Positions 37,504 through 46,870 are shown, numbered from the stretch's first letter. The stretch is 64,000 bases of DNA from JAEMQF01 sp963791595 (GCA_963791595.1 CAWBTF010000037.1:1-64000); one strand, 5' to 3'. The notes: generated from the sequence alone by a model not told the origin. Numbers and translations are program-made.

Positions 37504-37542
37504 AAAAAGCCGCGCACCGGGCCAGGAGCCCGCAAGCGCGGC
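37504..37542 (-). terminator. Rho-independent terminator of the tannase gene
   Basis: On the minus strand, CCGCGC and GCGCGG form the outer stem, GGGC and GCCC the inner stem around a TCCTG loop, and CTTTTTG follows. It lies 20 bases after the tannase stop codon at 37563. Confidence 0.85.
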
Positions 37543-37562
37543 CTGGGTATCAATGGTGCGAT

Positions 37563-39206
37563 CTAGTCGTCGTGGCCCCCATCGTCATCGTCGTCGCCAT
37601 GGTCATCGTCGTCGTCACCGTGACGGTTCGGCTTGCGGCACTCGAAATTCGCCGCCGAATCGATGCTGCCGCTGCCGATGTAACGCGCGACTTTCGGGTA
37701 CTCGCACAGCGGCCGGGTGCGCTCCACCACACCAGCGGCCACATTGTTGTTGGCGTACTTGGTCGCGACCACCGGCCCGGGCGTTATGCCTTGTTCGACC
37801 CATTTCTCCAGCGGTGTCAGCATGTCGAACACGTTCGGCCCGGGGCCGTTCGCGCAGTGGTGCATGCCGGGCGCGAGGTACAGGCGCGTGAAGCGGTCCG
37901 CCTTTTTGCGGCTGCCCACGCGGTCGACCACGTCTTCGTAGTACTCGATCGTGCGCTCGGCCATCAGCGCGTGGTCGGACCAGCCGTGCCACAGCAGCAG
38001 CTTGCCGCCGCCCTTGCGGAACGCCGACAGGTCGGTGTTGTCGGCGTTGATGAACTTGCCGGTCTCGCGCAGCGCGCGCGGGTCGCGGTCGAAGTCGAAA
38101 CTCGCGATCGGGTCGTACGCCGGATTGGAGAACACGAAGTAGCGCAGGTAGTGGTCGGAGAACGTGAACTGCAGCGGGTTGTTGTCCACCGGCGGCAGCG
38201 GGATGCTCGGGCCGCTGATCCACGTCTGCCAGCCCGAAACCGCACCCGCGCCGGGCGTGTCGCCGCCCTCGGCACCCGGCGGGAAGCCCGGGTGCAACTG
38301 CCGCCCGCGCGAATTGCTCGGGCCCGCGTAGACCTTCTTCACGGCGCCGACTTGCGCCGCGGTCAGGCAGTTCGGCGCGTCGGCGCCCGTGCACTGCAGG
38401 CTCGCCGGATCGAAATCGCACTTCAATGGGTTGTCGATCAGGCCGTCTACCAGGCCGTCGTTCGCGTCGCAGCGTTGCGCCGCTGCGTTGGCGATCAGTG
38501 TCAGCTTGGCCGGCGGGATCGGCGCGGCGCGCAGCGCTTTCGAATTCCAGTTGAAGCCGATCATCAGCCCGGTCCAGTCGAGCGCCGGCGCGGCGGCGAT
38601 GATGCCGTCGAAGTCGTGCGGATAGCGCTGCGCTTCTTGCAACGCCTGACGCCCGCCGTTCGAACAGCCTTCGAAGTAGGCGTACTTCGGCGCGCTGCCA
38701 TAGGCCAGCGTCGCGATCTGCTTGGCCGCGACCGTGACGACGTGAACGCCGCGATGCCCGAAGTTCACCTGCCGGTCCAGGCGGTTCAATGCCCACGAGC
38801 CGTCGAGCGCCGCGACGCCGCTGCCCACGTGCCCGGTGTTCGTCGCCACCGACGCGTAGCCGCGCGCCAGGCCGCCGCTGATCGGTGGGATCGAGCCGAC
38901 GAATCCGCCGCCGCCGGCGTGATAGAACTTGCCGTTCCAGTTGCTCGGCAGGCCGAGGTTGAAGGCGATTTCCGTGTCGACGAAGCCTTGCACCAGGCAG
39001 TGCTCGGGAACTCCAGGCGCGGCCGCAACGATGGCCGCGGCCGTGATCGTCGTCGCCGGCACCGACACGTTCTTCAGCGCGACACATTGCGCCGCTGTCA
39101 GTGCGTGGGCCGGCGCGAGCGCGGCGAGCGCGCCGCTGGCGAACAGCAGTCGGGCGGCGCATCGGGTCGTCCGCGCGCCACTGGTTTCTTGCCTGCTCGA
39201 TGCCAT
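37563..39206 (-). CDS. Secreted tannase/feruloyl esterase family protein with Asp/His tail
   Basis: A 547-residue exported esterase that would hydrolyse aromatic esters such as feruloyl or galloyl esters. Signal peptide ARLLFASGALAALAPAHA. The catalytic Ser is in GCSNGGRQAL, the Asp in LLLWHGWSDH and the His in LAPGMHHCANG; the Cys next to Ser and next to His form the family's linking disulfide (CS-D-HC motif). The C-terminus ends with RHGDDDDDHGDDDDDGGHDD, not part of the family. GAGGAG precedes ATG 39206 by about 9 bases. It is divergent from the beta-propeller gene and shares a promoter region with it that carries the inverted regulatory element. Confidence 0.9.
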   Translation of the reverse strand: MASSRQETSGARTTRCAARLLFASGALAALAPAHALTAAQCVALKNVSVPATTITAAAIVAAAPGVPEHCLVQGFVDTEIAFNLGLPSNWNGKFYHAGGGGFVGSIPPISGGLARGYASVATNTGHVGSGVAALDGSWALNRLDRQVNFGHRGVHVVTVAAKQIATLAYGSAPKYAYFEGCSNGGRQALQEAQRYPHDFDGIIAAAPALDWTGLMIGFNWNSKALRAAPIPPAKLTLIANAAAQRCDANDGLVDGLIDNPLKCDFDPASLQCTGADAPNCLTAAQVGAVKKVYAGPSNSRGRQLHPGFPPGAEGGDTPGAGAVSGWQTWISGPSIPLPPVDNNPLQFTFSDHYLRYFVFSNPAYDPIASFDFDRDPRALRETGKFINADNTDLSAFRKGGGKLLLWHGWSDHALMAERTIEYYEDVVDRVGSRKKADRFTRLYLAPGMHHCANGPGPNVFDMLTPLEKWVEQGITPGPVVATKYANNNVAAGVVERTRPLCEYPKVARYIGSGSIDSAANFECRKPNRHGDDDDDHGDDDDDGGHDD

Positions 39207-39290
39207 GTGTTCAGTCTCCTCGTTGATGACGCGGCCATTCGACCATGGCGCGCCTGTTTCGCCGGGCTTGAGCCGAGGCCGATACAAAAA

Positions 39291-39329
39291 GATGTCGATT
39301 TCCCGAAAGCGAAATCGATATTCGAAAAG
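39291..39329. promoter_or_regulatory. Divergent copy of the cluster regulatory element
   Basis: Two facing half-sites in the tannase/propeller intergenic region. On the minus strand the core GCTTTCGGGAAATCGACATC ends at 39291, 84 bases before the tannase start. On the plus strand GAAATCGATATTC (39311-39323) faces the propeller gene, whose ATG is 141 bases on. TCGATTTC and GAAATCGA are perfect inverted repeats eight bases apart. The core matches those at 42315, 47007 and 56552. Confidence 0.75.
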
Positions 39330-39464
39330 CCCGCGTCGATCGGAGCATTGATTTGCGCGCGCGTCTGGATCAGGATCGCGCAGCGCCGCGGCTTGTGCTC
39401 ATGCCGGGCAATTGTGGCGCACCGGCGAATCAACAGGTGCGAGCACCATACAAAGGAGAAGCTG

Positions 39465-40790
39465 ATGAGACGTTCAATTCCTGCGATAGGTCTAGCGGTT
39501 GCCGCCGGCGTGGCGGTGGTCGCCCTGTCGTTCTCGCAGATGAACAGCGCACGCGCCGACCGCGACCCGGGCCCGCGCTTCAAGGTTGATGCGTCATGGC
39601 CCAAGGCGCTGCCCAACAAGTGGCTGATCGGGCAGGTTCCGGGCATCCAGGTCGACCGGGACGACAACATCTGGATCGTGCAGCGTGCGCGGACCCTGAC
39701 CAACGACGAGCGCGCCGCGTCAGCATTCGACATCCCGGTCGCGCCCATCCCCTCACCTCCCCCACTGGACGGTGCCGCGCGACCCCAGGGAGCGATTGCC
39801 GACTGCTGCCTGCCCGCGCCCGCAGTCATGCAGTTCGATCCCAAAGGCAACTTGCTGCGCGCGTGGGGCGGCCCGGCCGACCCGGGCAAGTGCGTCGAGA
39901 CCACCGTCCCCGCTGGAGCTTTCGAGACAACCTGCCAGTGGCCCAATACCGAACACGGCATCTATGTCGACGACGCCATGAATGTCTGGCTCGGCGGGCA
40001 AGCGGGTGGCGCAGTCCTGAAGTTCAGCGCGGATGGCCGGTTCCTGCTGCAGATCGGCCGCCGTACGCCGCCGGTACGCGCCAACAACAAGACCGACGGC
40101 GGCGTCAACGGCACGCCGCTGCTGGCGCAGCCTGCGGATATGGAGGGAGACTTGTCCGCCAACGAGATGTACATCGCCGACGGGTATACGAACAATCGCG
40201 TCATCGTGGTCGACGCGACGACCGGGATGTACAAGCGGCACTGGGGTGCGTACGGCCAGAGGCCGGTCTCCGACACTGCACCTCCGGCGTACATCAAGAA
40301 CCAGGCGCCGTCGCCGAACTTTGCCAACCCCGTACATGCGATCAAGATCACGAGGGACGGGCTCGTCTACGTGGCAGACCGCGTGAACAACAGGATCCAG
40401 GTGTTCGACAAGGCCGTCGTGGGCCGGGCGAACTGCGTTCCGGCGGGCCCGGGCACATGCGGTTTCATCAAGGAGTTCTTCCTCGATCGCGAGACGCTCC
40501 TCAACGGCGCCGCGTGGGACATCGACACTTCGCCCGATCGCAAGGAGAAGTACCTCTACAACGCCGACGGGTCGAACAATCACATTGCGGTGTTGAATCG
40601 CCAGACGGGCGCCATCCTCTCGACCTTCGGCCGCAATGGCCGCAGCGCGGGCCAGTTCCACTGGGTGCATAACATGGATGCCGATTCGCAAGGCAACCTG
40701 TACACGGCGGAAGTGGATACGGCCAAGCGTGCACAGCGGTTCGTGCTGCAGGACGGCGACGACAGAGACGACGACCGCGACCGCGATTGA
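39465..40790 (+). CDS. Exported NHL-type beta-propeller protein
   Basis: A 441-residue protein with a signal peptide (MRRSIPAIGLAVAAGVAVVA..SARA). Repeated blade motifs of the NHL/SMP-30 kind run through residues 50-420: GIQVDRDDNIWIVQRA, GIYVDDAMNVWLGG, MYIADGYTNNRVIVVD, VYVADRVNNRIQVFD and NMDADSQGNLYTAEVD. It resembles proteins annotated as peptidyl-alpha-hydroxyglycine alpha-amidating lyase-like, but catalytic residues cannot be judged here. The C-terminus DGDDRDDDRDRD is the Asp-rich tail shared in this cluster. AAAGGAGAA precedes ATG 39465. A terminator follows at 40843. Confidence 0.8.
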   Translation: MRRSIPAIGLAVAAGVAVVALSFSQMNSARADRDPGPRFKVDASWPKALPNKWLIGQVPGIQVDRDDNIWIVQRARTLTNDERAASAFDIPVAPIPSPPPLDGAARPQGAIADCCLPAPAVMQFDPKGNLLRAWGGPADPGKCVETTVPAGAFETTCQWPNTEHGIYVDDAMNVWLGGQAGGAVLKFSADGRFLLQIGRRTPPVRANNKTDGGVNGTPLLAQPADMEGDLSANEMYIADGYTNNRVIVVDATTGMYKRHWGAYGQRPVSDTAPPAYIKNQAPSPNFANPVHAIKITRDGLVYVADRVNNRIQVFDKAVVGRANCVPAGPGTCGFIKEFFLDRETLLNGAAWDIDTSPDRKEKYLYNADGSNNHIAVLNRQTGAILSTFGRNGRSAGQFHWVHNMDADSQGNLYTAEVDTAKRAQRFVLQDGDDRDDDRDRD

Positions 40791-40842
40791 TCGGACCGGG
40801 TAGACCCGGGTAGACCCGGGTCGGCCCGCGCAACAGAATGGG

Positions 40843-40873
40843 CCGGCGTGTCGAGTGGCGCGCCGGTTTTTTT
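40843..40873 (+). terminator. Rho-independent terminator after the propeller gene
   Basis: CCGGCG (40843-40848) pairs with CGCCGG (40861-40866), followed by seven T. It is preceded by short direct repeats GGGTAGACCC at about 40798-40818. It lies between the propeller gene and the HupE gene, so the latter may depend on read-through or its own promoter. Confidence 0.75.
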
Positions 40874-40888
40874 GCGGGTGGTGATCCG

Positions 40889-42211
40889 ATGTTCAAGCTC
40901 ATCGTTTGCATCGCGTTCATGTTCGCTGCCGCGCTCGGCCCGGCCGCGGCGCACGACATTCCCGAGCAACTGGTGTTGCACGGTTTCATCAAGCCCGAAG
41001 GGCAGCGGCTGCACTTCGTGGTGCGCCTGCCGCTGGCGATGCTGCTCAACCTCAACCTGCCCAAGCGCGGCCCGGGGTTCCTCGACCTCGCGAACATCGA
41101 CGACGCGCCGTTGCAAACCGCGGCGGGGCTGGCGGCCAAGGACATCGAGCTCTACGAGAACGGCACGCTGCTCAAACCCGGCCGCATGACGACACGGATC
41201 TCGGCGGCTTCGGACCGCAGCTTCGAGGCGTATCCGAAAGCGCTCGCCAACATCGAAGGCCCGAAGCTGCCGAGCAGCGCCGAGGTCTTCTGGAACCAGG
41301 GCTACTTCGACGCGCACCTGGAATACCCGATCGGCTCCGCGAGCTCCGACTTTTCGCTCGAGATGCGCCTCGCGCCGGGGCTGGCGAGCCGGCTCAAGCT
41401 GATCGTCCGGTTTCTCCCTCCCGACGGAACGACGCGCGCCTACCAGCTCGCGGGCGACGCCGGCCACGTGATGCTCGATCCGCGCTGGCACCAGGCGGCG
41501 TGGGCCTTCATCAAGTTCGGCTTCGCCCACATCCTGGACGGCATCGACCACCTGCTGTTCCTGCTGTGCCTGGTAATCCCGTTCCGGCGCATCGGCTGGA
41601 CGCTGGTGGGCGTGATCACCTCGTTCACCGCGGCGCATTCGGTGACGCTGATCGCCGCCGCGTACGGCATCGTTCCGTCCGGGGCGTGGTTTCCGCCGCT
41701 GATCGAGGTGCTGATCGCGGTGTCGATTCTTTACTTGGCGGTCGAGAACGTGTTCCGGCCGAACCTGCAGCGCCGCTGGCTCATCACTTTCGCCTTCGGC
41801 CTGGTGCACGGCTTCGGCTTCTCGTTCCTGCTCAAGTCGCAACTCCAGTTCGCCGGGGACCACCTGCTCACGTCGCTGCTCGCGTTCAACGTCGGCATCG
41901 AACTCGGCCAACTGCTCGTGCTCGGCATCGTGCTGCCGCCGCTGGTGTGGCTGTTCAATCGGGCGAGCGCGCAGGAACGCGCGATCACCGTGATCGCATC
42001 GCTGCTGCTGGGCCACACCGCGTGGCACTGGATGCTCGAGCGCGCGCAGGCGCTGCGCGAGGCCGACTGGCCAAGTTGGGCGCAGACCTGGACGACGCTG
42101 GCGCTGGCTTTCAGCGTGCTCGTGTTCATCGGAGCGCTGGTGTGGATCGTGCGCAGCCGTGCGCGGCCCGAGCCGGCGGGACGCGTCGCACGCGAATCGG
42201 CGCAGAGGTAG
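40889..42211 (+). CDS. HupE/UreJ-type membrane protein
   Basis: A 440-residue inner-membrane protein. Signal peptide MFKLIVCIAFMFAAALGPAAA, then a periplasmic domain of about 180 residues (HDIPEQLVLHGFIKPEGQR). The C-terminal HupE/UreJ_2 domain has about seven membrane segments; its signature FGFAHILDGIDHLLFLLCL is followed by FAFGLVHGFGFSFLL. Conserved His/Asp pairs in these helices suggest metal handling, as in HupE/UreJ nickel permeases, but this longer subfamily has no proven substrate. It is the only exported or membrane protein of the cluster without an Asp/His tract. Start at MFKL with GGGTGGTGA upstream. Confidence 0.8.
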   Translation: MFKLIVCIAFMFAAALGPAAAHDIPEQLVLHGFIKPEGQRLHFVVRLPLAMLLNLNLPKRGPGFLDLANIDDAPLQTAAGLAAKDIELYENGTLLKPGRMTTRISAASDRSFEAYPKALANIEGPKLPSSAEVFWNQGYFDAHLEYPIGSASSDFSLEMRLAPGLASRLKLIVRFLPPDGTTRAYQLAGDAGHVMLDPRWHQAAWAFIKFGFAHILDGIDHLLFLLCLVIPFRRIGWTLVGVITSFTAAHSVTLIAAAYGIVPSGAWFPPLIEVLIAVSILYLAVENVFRPNLQRRWLITFAFGLVHGFGFSFLLKSQLQFAGDHLLTSLLAFNVGIELGQLLVLGIVLPPLVWLFNRASAQERAITVIASLLLGHTAWHWMLERAQALREADWPSWAQTWTTLALAFSVLVFIGALVWIVRSRARPEPAGRVARESAQR

Positions 42212-42296
42212 TGGAGAAGCGCTGAATCAGGCGCTTGCGCGAGTCGCGCGCAGGTCAGCGAGGGTGCGCCTCGGATCGCAGGCCTTGCGCAATGCC

Positions 42297-42335
42297 TTTA
42301 GCTTTTTCGACCTCGCTTTCGCGAAATCGATATTA
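42297..42335 (+). promoter_or_regulatory. 39-bp regulatory element before DUF6351 gene 1
   Basis: The 39-base element runs from TTTAGCTTTTTCG to GCTTTCGCGAAATCGATATT plus a final A. It ends 103 bases before ATG 42439. A TACCAT hexamer, a possible -10, starts 37 bases after its end (42372-42377). The same spacing is seen in the two other direct copies at 46989 and 56534. No good -35 is visible, which suits an activator-dependent promoter. Confidence 0.75.
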
Positions 42336-42438
42336 GTTTCACGGCGCCGGTGACGCGTGCGGCACCGCCCCTACCATCGTCGACGCGCGTGCGTGCAGTT
42401 GGCACAACCGCGGGTCCAACGACATACAAGGAGACGGC

Positions 42439-44763
42439 ATGAAGCTGATGAACCCCTTGCGTAAGTCCTCTGGCAGCTTGGCCTGCACCCTGCTGGCGAG
42501 CGCGATTGCCTCGGGTTGGGTGTACGCCCACGGCGACGACGACGGCGACCGCCACCACGGCGACGACGACTTCAGGATCGAGGTGCTGTCGAGCCGGCCC
42601 TACATGGTCTCGGGCGGCGACGCGCTGGTGCGGATCAGCCCGAAAAGCAAACACGTCAGCCTGAGCCGCGTGCGCGTCGAACTGAACGGCGCCGATGTCA
42701 CCGGCGCGTTTGTCGCCGACGCGAGCGCGGGCACGCTCACCGGCCTCGTCACCGGGTTGCGCCTGGGCAGGAACGAGCTGGAAGTCGACGCCAAAGGCAA
42801 CGGCAGCGGCCGCGCCGACGCCGAGATCACGCTGACCAACTATCCCATCCAGGGGCCGATCATCTCCGGCCCGCACGAGTATCCGTTCGCGTGCACCACG
42901 ACGACGTTCGTGCCGTTCCCGGGCAGCCCGGCGCTGGGTGCGCCGCTGGATGCCGATTGCTCGGTGGCGACGCGCGTGCAGTACGTCTACCGCACGACGG
43001 CCAACACCTTCGCGCCGCTGCCGATGGCGCAACTGCCTGCCCTGCCGGCCAATCTGGCGAACACGACCACGGTGGCCGGCGCGACGGTGCCCTATATCGT
43101 GCGGCTCGAGACCGGAACGATCAACCGCGCGATCTATCAGACCGCGATCCTGCACAACCCGAATGGCCCGCCGCCCAGCCCCTTCGCGCCACCCGCCGGC
43201 TGGAACGGGCGCCTCATCTACCCGCTCGGTGGTGGCTGCATCGGCGGCTGGTACACGCAGGGTCCGGACCTCGTCACGCCGCTCAACAACAACTGGCTGA
43301 GCAAAGGCCACGCTGTGGCTTCGGCGAGCCTGAACACGTTCGGGAATAACTGCAACGACCTGCTCTCCTCCGAGACGATCCTGATGGTCAAGGAACGCTT
43401 CATCGAAAGCTACGGCGTTCCGAAGTTCACGATCGGCACCGGCAGCTCGGGCGGCGCTTACCAGAGCAACCAGACCGGCGACAACTACCCCGGCACGTTC
43501 GACGGCATCGTGACGATGAACAGCTTCCCGGATGTGACCACCGGGATGGTGCCGATGCACAGCTCGCGCCTGTTCGAGCTCTACCTCGCTTCGCGCCCGG
43601 GCCGCTACAGCGTCGACCAGGTGAAGGCGATGACGGGCTACCTTTCGATCCCGGGGCAGATCAACGAGATGAGCCGGGTGCGCGGCGACCGCATGGATCC
43701 GCGGATCGATTTTCCACCGGAGATCCTGGTGGGCGTCGGCCCGCAGTTCAGGTACGACCCCGTGACGAATCCGTACGGCGCGCGCGCCGACGTCTACGAC
43801 CACACCGTGAACGTCTACGGGTTGATCCGCAACACGCCCTTCCCCGGCGCCGCGAAATTCGCGCAAAGGCCGCTGGACAACGTGGGCGTGCAGTACGGCC
43901 TGGGGGCGATGAACGACGGCAAGATCAGCGTCGAGGACTTTCTCGACCTGAACGCCAACATCGGCGGCGTCGACATCGACTTCAACCGCATATCGGCCCG
44001 CACGGTCCATTACCCCAACGCCACGCGCCGCGCCTACCAGGGCGGGCGCATCCTGAGCGGTGGCGGTGGTCTGGCCCGCACGGCGATCATCACGCGCTCG
44101 GCCGGCAACGACCTGCTGGTGCAGGGCGACGTGCATCTGCGCTACCACTCGTTCTCGATCCGCCAGCGGCTGATCAACGCGAACGGCCACGCGAACAACC
44201 ATGTGATCGTCGGCAACCTGGCCCCCGCCGAGCTGCTGCTCGATCACATGGGTCAGTGGCTGAGCGCGGTGGTTGCGGACACGTCAGATCGGTCACGCGC
44301 GGACAAGGTTGTCGCCAACAAACCTGCCGACGTCGTCGACGCCTGCTGGACCACCGCCGGCGTGAAGATCGCCGAGACGCAGACGCTCGGAGGAACCGGC
44401 CAGTGCACCACGCTGTTCCCGCGCGGCGTGCCGCCGGAGTACGTGGCCGGCGCGCCGATCGCGCTGGACATCATCAAGTGCAAGCTCAAGCCGATCGACA
44501 GTGCGGATTACAAGGTGCCGTTCACCGACGCGCAGCGCGCCCGGCTGGGCACGATCTTTCCCGACGGCGTGTGCGATTGGACGAAGCGAGGTGTCAAGCA
44601 GGTGAAGCAGGTTCCGTGGGCCTCGTACGGTCCGTCGCCGGTGAACCAGGTGTTCGACGTACTCGGCCGCTCGGATCGTCATCACGGCCGGGATGACGAC
44701 GACGATCACGACGACGACCACGGCGGCCACGATCGCGATCATGACCACGACGACGACGATTGA
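42439..44763 (+). CDS. Exported DUF6351 hydrolase-like protein 1
   Basis: A 774-residue DUF6351 protein. A signal peptide (SLACTLLASAIASGWVYA) is followed at once by an Asp/His tract (HGDDDGDRHHGDDD). An Ig-like domain follows (RIEVLSSRPYMVSGGDALVRI, LTGLVTGLRLGRNELEV), then the catalytic-looking domain with LIYPLGGGCIGGWYTQG, the Gly-x-Ser-x-Gly elbow TGSSGGAYQSN, and the family block KPIDSADYKVPFTDAQRARL. The C-terminus has about 30 residues of Asp/His/Arg only. An extracellular ester hydrolase is likely from the Ser elbow; the substrate is unknown. GGAGACGGC precedes ATG 42439. Confidence 0.85.
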   Translation: MKLMNPLRKSSGSLACTLLASAIASGWVYAHGDDDGDRHHGDDDFRIEVLSSRPYMVSGGDALVRISPKSKHVSLSRVRVELNGADVTGAFVADASAGTLTGLVTGLRLGRNELEVDAKGNGSGRADAEITLTNYPIQGPIISGPHEYPFACTTTTFVPFPGSPALGAPLDADCSVATRVQYVYRTTANTFAPLPMAQLPALPANLANTTTVAGATVPYIVRLETGTINRAIYQTAILHNPNGPPPSPFAPPAGWNGRLIYPLGGGCIGGWYTQGPDLVTPLNNNWLSKGHAVASASLNTFGNNCNDLLSSETILMVKERFIESYGVPKFTIGTGSSGGAYQSNQTGDNYPGTFDGIVTMNSFPDVTTGMVPMHSSRLFELYLASRPGRYSVDQVKAMTGYLSIPGQINEMSRVRGDRMDPRIDFPPEILVGVGPQFRYDPVTNPYGARADVYDHTVNVYGLIRNTPFPGAAKFAQRPLDNVGVQYGLGAMNDGKISVEDFLDLNANIGGVDIDFNRISARTVHYPNATRRAYQGGRILSGGGGLARTAIITRSAGNDLLVQGDVHLRYHSFSIRQRLINANGHANNHVIVGNLAPAELLLDHMGQWLSAVVADTSDRSRADKVVANKPADVVDACWTTAGVKIAETQTLGGTGQCTTLFPRGVPPEYVAGAPIALDIIKCKLKPIDSADYKVPFTDAQRARLGTIFPDGVCDWTKRGVKQVKQVPWASYGPSPVNQVFDVLGRSDRHHGRDDDDDHDDDHGGHDRDHDHDDDD

Positions 44764-44823
44764 AGAGCGCGCGAAGCGGCGCACTCGATAAGCCCACGAG
44801 GAGACACGCATGAACCCGACGGC

Positions 44824-45007
44824 GTGAACGACCTGGGGTCGACCGCGACCCTGCCCGACCCTGCGACGCAGCCGCCCCTGGCCGACGACGTGGCCTACGG
44901 CGTGCGCCAGCTGGTCGAGCGGGCGCGGGCACGCGGCATCAAGGTGAATGGCCGATGGCGTCAAGCTGAGCTTGTTCAGCGACGATCACGACGCGGATCG
45001 CGACTGA
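44824..45007 (+). CDS. Short gene or relic with an Asp/His C-terminus, one frameshift
   Basis: Read from GTG 44824: NDLGSTATLPDPATQPPLAD, then DVAYGVRQLVERARARGIKVNG. With one extra base at 44953 (GGCCGAT, where GGCGAT keeps frame) it ends DGVKLSLFSDDHDADRD and a stop at 45007, about 60 residues. The Asp-rich end matches the tails of its exported neighbours. GAGGAG followed by ATGAACCCG at 44810 opens a five-codon frame just before, so the true start is unclear. No known family. It could be the broken remainder of a longer gene. Confidence 0.4.
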
Positions 45008-45126
45008 AGGCGCGCCGGTAACGAACGCCAGCCCCGCGGCCTGGCAGTGACAAGCGGTGCTGGGTTCAGTAGACGACTGGTCGAGCTTGGCCTCGGAGCG
45101 TAGGCGTCGACCGCGGCGCGCCCGGC

Positions 45127-46485
45127 CTACAGCAGCGCAGAAAGCGCGCGCGAATGTACCACCCGGCCATGCACGAACTGATCATGGCAAGTCTCGATGC
45201 GCGCCAAGTCGTACAGGTAGTTGACCATCAGCCCGGCCGACTGCTTGAGCCCCTTGGGCGAGAGGTTGGCATTGCCGTTCAGGCGTTCGAGACGGGCGCC
45301 GTTGTCGAGGTGAAAGCGCGCCACCGAGTCGCCTGCCGGCGTCGGCGACAGCCGGACGAGATACAGCGCAGTGAGCCGTGTCAGCGCCTGGCGCGCCGCG
45401 GCGGGCAGCGCCATCAAGGTGCCGGCATGGGTCAGCCCTGACAGGTCGTTGCCGCAGCTGTGGTGCAGCAGCGCCAGCGCGGCGGCGGCCGCCTCTGCCT
45501 GCGCCGGCTTGACCCCGAGCACCGTGTCGAGGCTGCGCAGCTTCGACAGCCAGCCCATCAGTCCAGGGATCGGCGACAAGGTGCAGAAGGTCTTCAGCTG
45601 CGGCAGCTCGCTCTTCAGCTCGTTGGCGACGCGCTTGATCAGGAAGTTGCCGAGCGAGACGTTGCGCAGCCCCGGTTGGCAGTTGCTGATCGAATAGAAC
45701 ACTGCGACCTTGAACGATTCGGCCGGTAGCGGCGGCGACTTCTTGTCGATCAGCGGCGCGATCGAATCGGCCATCTCGGCGACCAGCGCGACCTCGACGA
45801 AGATCAGCGGCTCGTCGGGTAGTTGCGGATGGAAGAACGCGAACAGACGACGGTCGGGCTGCAGCCGCCGCCGCAGGTCGTCCCAGCCGTCGATCTCGTG
45901 CACCGCCTCATGGCGGATGATTTGCTCGAGCAGCTGCGCCGGTGAATTCCAGTCGACGCGGCGCATCTGCAGGAAGCCGGCGTTGAACCAGCTCGACAGC
46001 AGATGCAGAAGGTCGTTCTCGAGCGCCTGCAGCTGCGGCTGGCGCGGCAGTCGCTCGAGCAGCGCGCGGCGCATGCGCACCAGCGCGGCGGTGCCACCGT
46101 CGGTGCGGCTCAGGCGGCGGAACAGCTCCTGCCGCGGCGGCTCGGTCACCTGCGTCAGGTGGATCAGGTGCTCGGCGTTCGCCGTCGCCGCATACGCCTG
46201 CGCGGCGGCGAGCACCGCCTTCGGGTCGGGGCTGAATTCGCGCGACAGATGGTCGAAGAAGCGCGCCAGCAGGTCGTCGGGCAACGCGTCAATGCGCTCG
46301 ACGATGCCTTTGGCGATCGCCGGGCTGTTGGCCTGCCCGCGCTCGGACAGCAGCCGCCGGCATTCACCGAGCAGGCCGCGCAGGCTGTGATCGGAGCGCA
46401 GGTTATGCACCTTGACGCGCAGACCGGTCAGCAAGCCGCGGCCCTCGTCGTCGGGGTGGGTGATCGAACGGGCGACGGGTGGCAT
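45127..46485 (-). CDS. Malonyl-CoA decarboxylase
   Basis: A 452-residue cytoplasmic enzyme that converts malonyl-CoA to acetyl-CoA and CO2. It has the two-domain layout of the family: a helical N-terminal domain (SLRGLLGECRRLLSERGQ, DDLLARFFDHLSREF) and a GNAT-like catalytic domain with FAFFHPQLPDEPLIFVEVAL, YSISNCQPGLRNVSLGNFLI, CTLSPIPGLMGWLSKL and ALLHHSCGNDL. Start at MPPVARS (46485), 36 residues after an upstream in-frame Met that begins an unconserved Arg-rich stretch. It lies on the opposite strand inside the exported-hydrolase cluster and is not obviously part of it. Confidence 0.9.
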   Translation of the reverse strand: MPPVARSITHPDDEGRGLLTGLRVKVHNLRSDHSLRGLLGECRRLLSERGQANSPAIAKGIVERIDALPDDLLARFFDHLSREFSPDPKAVLAAAQAYAATANAEHLIHLTQVTEPPRQELFRRLSRTDGGTAALVRMRRALLERLPRQPQLQALENDLLHLLSSWFNAGFLQMRRVDWNSPAQLLEQIIRHEAVHEIDGWDDLRRRLQPDRRLFAFFHPQLPDEPLIFVEVALVAEMADSIAPLIDKKSPPLPAESFKVAVFYSISNCQPGLRNVSLGNFLIKRVANELKSELPQLKTFCTLSPIPGLMGWLSKLRSLDTVLGVKPAQAEAAAAALALLHHSCGNDLSGLTHAGTLMALPAAARQALTRLTALYLVRLSPTPAGDSVARFHLDNGARLERLNGNANLSPKGLKQSAGLMVNYLYDLARIETCHDQFVHGRVVHSRALSALL

Positions 46486-46559
46486 GGGCAGTGTCAATGG
46501 CGGCAGGATAACAAGGCCGAAGGTCGACCAGGCGCCGCGAGTTGCCCTTTTACATTCGC

Positions 46560-46870
46560 GCCGTGAACCCGGTTCCGCAACTCCTGCGGCCAATTGCCGA
46601 TAGCGTGCTCGAGCTCGCCGCGCAGTAAGAGCACTCGCCTGCGGGCCTCACCGACGAACTGGATCCAACTCTGTTCTGGGCCGCTCAAGCCCTCGATCGC
46701 AGCCAGCCGTAGCGCGCCACCGTGACCTGGCTGTCCAGATACACGTCTTTCATGTAATGCGCGATGTGGGAGTTCGAGTTCAGGTTGGGCAACCCGATCA
46801 GCGCCGGGTTCCACGGGAAGTGCACGCGCCCCAATACGTCGGGCAGGTTGTTCGGATTCGACGACTTCGG
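46560..46870 (-). pseudogene. Remnant of an unrecognised gene
   Basis: Two adjacent minus-strand frames give protein-like translations without start codons: NPNNLPDVLGRVHFPWNPAL, then NSHIAHYMKDVYLDSQVTVA, and after a frame change GPEQSWIQFVGEARRRVLLL with ELEHAIGNWPQELRNRV. The composition is normal, unlike the Arg/Ala-rich shadow frames around it, so this is probably the C-terminal part of a decayed gene between malonyl-CoA decarboxylase and the regulatory element. I cannot name the family. Confidence 0.35.

Noticed and set aside
37572..40790. A 1072-codon open frame on the plus strand spanning the tannase gene
   Set aside because: Only its last part from 39465 is the propeller gene. The first 1.9 kb is the antisense of a clear tannase gene on the minus strand and translates to Arg/Ala/Val-rich sequence without domains.
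42217..42236. AAGCGC...GCGCTT inverted repeat after the HupE-like gene as a terminator
   Set aside because: The stem is only six bases and no T-run follows; too weak to call.
44810..44827. Five-codon frame ATGAACCCGACGGCGTGA as a leader peptide
   Set aside because: It has a good ribosome site but no attenuator structure or runs of regulatory codons. It is more likely part of the damaged start of the short gene.
45154..46566. Plus-strand open frames opposite malonyl-CoA decarboxylase
   Set aside because: Malonyl-CoA decarboxylase on the minus strand is complete with family motifs; the plus-strand frames have none.
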